DNA of 64,000 nucleotides, taken from the NCBI RefSeq assembly GCF_009870125.1, contig NC_046679.1, positions 14,322,001-14,386,000 on the forward strand. Direction: 5' to 3'. The notes beneath the pieces are model-generated. The model made no database searches. It had not been told where the DNA came from and worked only from the letters and a program-made list of their open reading frames with translations. A program made the position numbers and the translations under genes. Numbering within the stretch: the stretch's first letter is position 1; each line of letters starts with the position of its first letter. Source of the DNA: Drosophila pseudoobscura (Eukaryota; Arthropoda; Insecta; Diptera; Drosophilidae). Of the stretch, positions 58,052 to 64,000 are shown one piece after another.

Positions 58052-60372
58052 ATGCCGCCGAAAAAAATAGCAGCAGCTTCTGTTAAGGTAAGTGCGGATA
58101 CTGGCAATGCAAGTTTTATATATTTGAAGAGTTTTACGGAAATGCCTGAAATGTTGCATAGCTCCCGGCGCCCGGGGGGAAAAAAGGACAAGCCCATTGC
58201 GTACTCTGCGCAGTCGTGGCGGAGCGAGTCTGTCAGCGATGTGGGGACTTTTACTGCTCGAAGGAGTGCCAGATAATGGACTGGCAGCGCCACCGCTATA
58301 TCTGCTTTCCGATGCCGGCTTTGGTGATGCCCGAGGCATTTTCGATTCTGCAATCCCAGGAGGAGCTATCGATGGACATTGCAAGTGTATCCAAGGCCGG
58401 TTCGATTAAAGCGTCTGCAGCTCCTATGCCTAATGATGCGAGTATCAACGATAAGGTTAGCAGCACCAGCAGCTGCAGCAGCACTCCAACTATAAGTGGA
58501 GTTGCCGCAAAAAAGGCTGCAGCAGATACTAAAAACATCCCGACCCCGAGCACTGACAGCATTAAAACGAAAAACAAAACCACGTCCCTGCCGACTGTGG
58601 TAATACCGGCCACCAATAGTGTGGTCATCATAAGTGGCTTCCGCTCTGCGAATCGCTGCTTAGTCCGCAGCGTTTCCGCTGACCAAGCATATTCCCAAGT
58701 GTGCGAGAAGGTTCGTTGTTGGTTACATTACGTCCCCAAATACTAGCATTGTGTGCTTTTAGGTCAATGCGCTGGGTAACGAGATGCCAAGAGTAAAGAA
58801 TCCTCGAATCCACGGCTTCGTGTTAGCGCTCCATAATGGCGCATTCCAAAGGGCCAAGGTTCTGCAGACGCGCCCGGATAAATCCGCCAAGCTTCTGTTC
58901 GTGGATCAGGGTATAACCAAGATACGCAATTTTGATTCCATGCGCGAAATAAGCGACGAGATACTGGCTCTCCCGAGCTTCTGTTTTCTGGTGCAACTCA
59001 AGGACGTGCACAACTATAGCATAACCAACGATATCCTTGACTTTCTCTCACAATTCGATGGTGAAAAATGCATCATGCAGTACGACTCTGTCTCCAATTA
59101 TAACAAAATCCTTGTAGAGCTTGTGAATGTAAAAACGCAAAAGTCACTGAATGAGACGGTGCGTGAATATTGCTCCACAAAAAAGGTTTATAATAGCAAG
59201 AATGTATACTCAAATGGGGAGCAGATGGAGAGTAGTGTTTCAGCTGCGGTAAAGCCTCTGGAGGAAGGCCCGAATGTGGCAGCAAAGGATGATGCCCCTC
59301 CTCCAACAGTGGCGCCGTCTCAAGAACCGTTGAAGCAGACAGAGACAAGGAGCATGCCGATCAAAGAAACACTACCAACTACCAACACTGTCTCGCCTGC
59401 AAAGGAACTGCCAAAAGATGAGCCAACATCAGTTAAAGAACTCCCATTAGAATTGAAGGCTGCAGAATTAACTGCTACAACAGCAGCCACAGAAATTGAT
59501 GTGCTCCCTGAGGAAAAAATCGAACTGAAGACAGTCGACAAAACCATTTCCCCCAAACTGAACGGGATACCACTCGCACCTAAAGTCAATGGAGCTGAAG
59601 GGTCCAACAATGGACCGATTTTAGTGCCGGTGAGTATTATTCGTTGGTTGATTTCCATTCTACTCTTTCTTTTTTTATCTCCTCCGGCAGCCTTTTGAGA
59701 TGAAACTATTGAGTGTCAGTGACAAGGCGGGCATCGATTTATACATTGTGGATAATTCCAAACTGTCTCGTGGCATGTTTGGCGCCTTTGATCGTGTCTT
59801 GGCCAGCGAATTTGGACGTTTGAATACAGCCATATCCAAAATTAGTCCATCGAAACCCTATACACCAGTGTAGGTGATCATAATACTTTGTACATATACT
59901 TAATCATATATATCTGATGGATGTTGCTTTGTTCGCACTCACAGTCTAAAGGAATATGTTTTGGCCAAATTTGAGAACAGCTTCTATCGTGCCAAAGTGG
60001 AGCAGATCAAGCAGACGCCGCAGACACAGCAGACAGTTTACCGCATGACATACCTGGACTACACAAACATCGAAGAAGTAACCGGGGAGGATATATGCCG
60101 ATATCCGGTGGATTTGGATTTTCCTTGTATTACCAGCATTTGCATGATTGAAGGTTTGGTTTGCATGCATATGTCTGCAAAGTCTTTAAAAGTGTGGCAT
60201 GTAATTTTTCTTTCTCACAGATTTCCCCCATAAACCGAATGCCGAGCAGATTGCTTACTTGTCTGAGGCCCTAAAAGTGCACGAAATCATTCACGTTGAT
60301 GCCGTTTTCTATATGAAGAATGTGGCTTGGATCAAATGCAATGAATTGATAAAGAAACTAGAGACAATGTAG
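58052..60372 (+). CDS. MYND zinc finger plus two Tudor domains (TDRD1-type germline protein)
   Basis: Exons are 58052-58087, 58162-58710, 58763-59629, 59691-59869, 59945-60153 and 60221-60372. All are GT-AG and the phases give 663 aa. After a short basic start comes a complete MYND finger at about residues 23-60 (CVLC, CQRC, YCSKEC, then WQRHRYIC). Next is a Ser/Ala/Thr-rich linker. The first Tudor-type region covers about 200-330 (GAFQRAKVLQ, KLLFVDQGIT). A long Pro/Glu/Thr-rich linker follows. The second Tudor region is about 490-620 (ENSFYRAKVEQIKQ, YRMTYLDYTNIEEV). Tudor pockets bind symmetrically dimethylated arginines of PIWI proteins, so a role in piRNA/germ granules is likely. The layout fits TDRD1 relatives such as fly CG9684/Veneno. 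It is not Vreteno, which has an RNA-recognition motif first. The promoter is the Motif 1 site 48 bases before the ATG. AATAAA lies at 60458-60463. It converges on stck. Confidence 0.88.
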
Positions 60373-60457
60373 GGGATTCCCCTACAATTTCAAATACCAA
60401 ATCTCTCAGACTAAGCGAATGCATGTTCAGAATCATTTTAAAAAACATTTATATATA

Positions 60458-60463
60458 AATAAA
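60458..60463 (+). terminator. Polyadenylation signal of the MYND-Tudor gene
   Basis: AATAAA 86 bases after the stop at 60372, within TATATATAAATAAAATTG. Confidence 0.6.
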
Positions 60464-60719
60464 ATTGCATTAAATAACAACATTAAAAGCTGTTAATACA
60501 TTCATCTGTTTCGTCTGTTTTTCTTAGCGTTTAGCTGCCGTTGATTAAAGTTTTTTACATTAGAAATTACACACACGAAAAAGGGGCGGGGTTACACAAA
60601 GCAGGACATGCTGTTAGGATGTTAGACATAGACAAAAACGGAGAGAGAATACAACGACAAAAGGCACTGTTTTGGTGTGGATTGGCATGCAGCAGCCCCA
60701 TGATTTGACTGGACTGGAT

Positions 60720-62108
60720 TTAGACGTTCTTTTTCATTGTCATCTCGTGGGCAGTGCGGAGGCGGCGCCGCAGCTCGTTCGGGAAGCGTTCGTAGCACTT
60801 TTTGCACACGGGCTTCTCGTCGTACTCATAGAACTTGGATTTCTGAGTCATTTTCGTGTCGCACACAGAGCAGGCAAAATGATGCACACACCAGGCTTTA
60901 TTGAGGGCCGTGAACACTGTTGAGGGAAAAAAAATAAAAAGGATTAAAAGGAAATCGTATAGGGAAGTTAATTTGCTCACCATCGCCGCCAATGACCTGG
61001 TTGCAGACAAAGCAAAGATTTCCAAAGAGCTGATGGTAATGCGTCTCGCAGTAGGCCAGGCCACGCTTCTCGTAGTGCCGATGCCCCAGGAAAGGCTTCT
61101 CGCACTTGGCGCACACAAAATGCTCCACATGCCAGTGCTTGCCCAATGCAGTGACCACACGCTCCTCAATTGGCCGACGGCAGGCCCCACAAATTGGTAT
61201 CCCCATCTTATCATGGCAGCGGAGACAATACAATTCATTCTGTGCGAGAGATTAGGTGCAGCGTTAGGGAATCAATCAATTGGAAAGACAGTAATTAGAG
61301 GACACACCATATCGTTGGCCGCCAGCCCCGGTCGGCTCTTCACCTCTCTCGCCGTGGAATCGAGTTCGGTGCCACAGGCCGTGCAACTGAAGTGATAGCC
61401 ATGGTAGACCTCGCCACGGAAACGCAGTGGCTCCTCGTCAATAAGGCCGCTGCGGAGATTCATCCGAAATTAGATTAAAAAGTTACAAAAAGTGTCCAAG
61501 ACTGGGCCGGAACTTACTGGCATTTTTGGCATACATAGCGACCGGTGATCTCTGCCTTCACCTTGGCATTGCACTCGTGGCATAAAGCGCGATTCTGATT
61601 CTTGATAAAACCGCTGTCGGCCAGCTCCTTGGCACACAACTGGCAGCGGAAGCATTGCGGATGCCAGCTTGCGGACATCGCCTTGATAACGCGTCCGATG
61701 ACAAATTCGCCGCACTTGTTGCAGCAGGGGGCGAAGAGTACATGGAAGTCACGTTCGCAGTACTTGCGGCCCTCGAACTCGTAGAAGATCCCATCCTGGA
61801 ATGGTCGGAAGCACTGAGCGCAGCTGAAAACAGGCCGCAGGAAAGCGTGAATACAGAAGGGAATACAAAACGAGCAGATCTGGGACTCACACAAAACACT
61901 GCGTATGCCAGAGCTCTCCATTGGAGTTGACAATCTTCTCGGTGGGCTCGAAGCCGTCGGCGCAACGCGTGCAATGCATTGCACCCAGCGACATGTTCAC
62001 GGCCTGGACTCTGCAATATCAAAAATGAGATGAGATCAGCATAAGTGGCCATCATTTCATGGCTCTAAAGTGCGGGATTGGTTACGTTTCAGCTTTTGAG
62101 TACATCAT
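60720..62108 (-). CDS. stck: Steamer duck / PINCH, five-LIM-domain integrin adaptor
   Basis: Exons are 62108-62086, 62010-61891, 61823-61518, 61449-61308, 61239-60981 and 60916-60720. Phases match and give 348 aa. The start [20 protein letters not shown] leads into LIM1 ([20 protein letters not shown]), which binds integrin-linked kinase. LIM2 to LIM5 then follow: [46 protein letters not shown] and [13 protein letters not shown]. All zinc-binding Cys/His pairs I checked are present, and the tail [12 protein letters not shown] is basic. PINCH links ILK, parvin and Ras suppressor 1 at integrin adhesion sites and is needed for muscle attachment and wing adhesion. Relative to human LIMS1 there is a short insert after LIM3 ([11 protein letters not shown]), placed at an exon end and possibly alternatively spliced. 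The 5'UTR probably begins near the Motif 1 site at 63538-63548. Confidence 0.97.
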
Positions 62109-63534
62109 GGTTGGGTTTTATGGTTTTTAGAATTAAGACACAAATGAGCACAACTTTACGGTTGGGCATGAAGCGAGTGAATGGAGAGAATGCGGCCGGC
62201 CTTATCAGCCAATGTTGACTGACGCTTGATGAATCATATTTCAGACAAGAGGGGCCCAATCCAAGTAATTTAAGACTTGGGCGGCCCTTTAAATACCCTT
62301 GCAGATTGATTTTCTATGAAAAGACACCTGAAACTACAGACGGATATTCTGAGGAATATTTTCCATAGAAACGGACAGACGGATGGTTTATGAATTCCCT
62401 TTATGGTTTTTAGTGATGTTGCCTTTGTTAGGTTTCTAAGATCTGTGAAAAATGGTGATACCCTCTGCAAGGGTATTCAAAAGCTGCGCCATTCCTTTTG
62501 CTTGGGCTCGCTGGAGCTTTCGGAATGGCAGTTGAAGTGCAAGAGTTAAAATGTTCGGATGGGGGCAGTTTCTCGGTTTTTAAATGGTTTCTTTGATAAA
62601 TTAAATTGAATTTGGATTTGCCGCCAACACGCACACACACAATCCCACTCAACGCCACACGGACACACACACACACACAAGCAAATAGTAAACAACAGAA
62701 GCGGCGGCAGGGGTCTATTAATAAATTTGAATGTGTCCATGACGTCATCGATGGAGTAAACATCTGGCGCATTAACAACACCAAAAGTGCATCTTTTGGG
62801 GTCTAAGGCGTGCCGCAGATGGCACAATGGATGAATGCTGGCCAAAAGCATAGTTAATTTGCATATTATTTAGCATTTAAAGCTGTCAAATTACGATGTG
62901 GACGAGTTTTTGGGAAAATATGAATGAATGAAGCAATCAAGTGGGTCACTGCTGGGCCTGAGGTCGTGTGCTAGTGATGTAATTGCAGGACACAGCTAGT
63001 CGATGCCAAGGACGTTAATACGTTTTTGGGGTGGACGGAATATTCAGCTTACTGCACGGGTGGCATTCTATCTGTTTAACTGGCTTTCACTTGTTGCACT
63101 TGCCCACGGCTCGCCAATTGGATTGCGATTGCGTACGTACAACGTTTTTAGATCACGGCAAGAGAAACACTCTGCAAAACAAAATTTTCATATAAAAAGT
63201 GTGTGTGTTTCTGGCTGAAAGTGCTGGCCAATTGGCCTGTTTCTTGCTAGATCCGGTTGTTTCACAGATTTATCTCACTTTCTGCCCACGATCGGCCGTT
63301 TTAGCAAGCCAAATTGACCAGCACAGCACAGCCGAGACGCTCAGCACCACCAACAACAACGGGTCTTGCCAAATTTAGAGACAAGAATTTCACTGATCTC
63401 AATGGCAATTTTGACACTCTTAACTCCTTCAAAACATTGGCAGGGGTTTTCTTATTACCAATAGAGTAAATTCCAAACAAAAATAGCCGATTTTTAACGC
63501 AAAAACACCCTTCTTAATAAAAAATTTAACAGGT
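62109..63534 (-). other. 5' flank or 5'UTR intron of stck
   Basis: No coding exon. Contains the INE-1-like remnant (62,291-62,488), a CA microsatellite near 62,662-62,680 and otherwise plain AT-rich sequence. Confidence 0.4.
62291..62488. mobile_element. INE-1-like remnant upstream of stck
   Basis: Bounded by AAATACCCTTGCAGATTG on the left and by the perfect hairpin GATACCCTCTGCAAGGGTAT on the right. It contains AACGGACAGACGGATGG, the INE-1 CAGACGGACAGACGG box. About 200 bases, non-coding, in the upstream region or 5' intron of stck. Confidence 0.5.
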
Positions 63535-64000
63535 GCGCAGTGTGACCGCGGATTTATCATAAAAATATACGGTCTGATACGGATACCAAAATATACCGTC
63601 TCATTCTCAAAATCTACCGTAAATATACTGACGAATTCAATTTCCATTATACATATTGCTCGATTTTGATATTCCGTTGAATAATGCTGGCTAACTAAAG
63701 CCCTCAGCCATGCCCACACAGTTTTATTCCATTGATGAATACATTTTCTACAAGATTGGCTAGTTTTTAGTCCTTGCTTTTATTGTATTCTGAGTAAAAC
63801 AAGGCTTACACAAAATAGTTCAACAAAAAAAAAAACAGTCGCAATGTTGCCGGTATTTGCAGACATGATGCGTGTATAGGGCTTTGTATACCCTATTTCG
63901 TTAATATCCTGATCCCGATACCAATTCTTGGCCTCTGAAGTACCTTTTAAACAGATACTGACAAGTTTGATATTCCGTTGAATATTTCTAGCTAGCTGAG
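63535..64000 (-). repeat. Promoter-associated dispersed repeat, copy D; probable stck promoter
   Basis: CAGTGTGACCGCGG starts at 63538. Then come GATACCAAAATATACCGTCT and ACCGTAAATATACTGACGAA, followed by one full unit beginning GATATTCCGTTGAATAATGC (near 63,668). AAACAGTCGCAATGTTG follows near 63,830. A second unit start, GATATTCCGTTGAATATTTC, is cut off by the window edge near 63,970. The gene side is to the left, where stck is the next minus-strand gene (first coding exon at 62108). Confidence 0.7.

Noticed and set aside
1..64000. CRISPR arrays, bacterial operons, riboswitches or integrated viral genes
   Set aside because: No regularly spaced repeats, bacterial signals or viral-type proteins were found. 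The tandem repeats are microsatellites and promoter-linked units.

Overview
This is a gene-rich stretch of insect nuclear DNA, almost certainly from a Drosophila species. The gene models have short phase-consistent introns, the promoters carry Drosophila core motifs (Motif 1 CGGTCACACTG, Motif 6-like GGTATATTT), and INE-1/DINE-1 elements are present. The proteins are also plainly fly-like: innexin Inx3, the DOCK protein Myoblast city, PINCH/Steamer duck and a PAQR4-like receptor. Inx3, mbc and stck are, as I recall, all on D. melanogaster 3R (Muller element E), but not next to each other there. I therefore read the window as Muller E of a species with a reshuffled order, possibly of the obscura group. 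The species assignment is inference.

Layout. 1-10.9 kb holds minus-strand 5' exons of a large gene that runs off the left edge: a 570-codon low-complexity exon and a separate two-exon Arg/Ser-rich start. Both end in phase 2, so they could be alternative starts of one gene (Doa, the LAMMER kinase, is a guess). 11.0-12.7 kb is non-coding DNA with a dispersed repeat, two Motif 1 sites and a possible broken small gene. 12.7-25.4 kb is a plus-strand PAQR4-like receptor whose 7.9-kb first intron contains three intronless genes: two neprilysin-like M13 proteases on opposite strands and a copy of the mitochondrial complex III core protein UQCR-C2.

25.6-56.4 kb is mbc on the minus strand, converging on the receptor gene. 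Eleven coding exons join in frame. The 11.6-kb intron between the second and third recognised exons hosts Inx3 on the opposite strand. The upstream introns hold an initiator tRNA-Met gene and several INE-1-type repeats. After its stop codon, mbc stays open in the same frame for 190 more codons, which suggests stop-codon readthrough. 56.4-58.0 kb is a promoter region with two head-to-head copies of a repeat. 58.05-60.4 kb is a plus-strand MYND/double-Tudor gene (TDRD1 type, germline piRNA pathway). It converges on stck (60.7-62.1 kb, minus), a five-LIM integrin-adhesion adaptor.

The most unusual signal is a dispersed repeat family. Four copies (about 11.0, 56.4, 58.0 and 63.5 kb) each begin with an identical 14-base block containing Motif 1. 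Each lies beside a known or inferred gene 5' end, always with the Motif 1 end facing the gene. A repeat family seems to have been built into promoters, or to target them. Functionally, mbc (Rac activation) and stck (integrin-ILK-PINCH) both act in muscle and cell adhesion. The rest of the window is an ordinary mixture of unrelated genes with much nesting.
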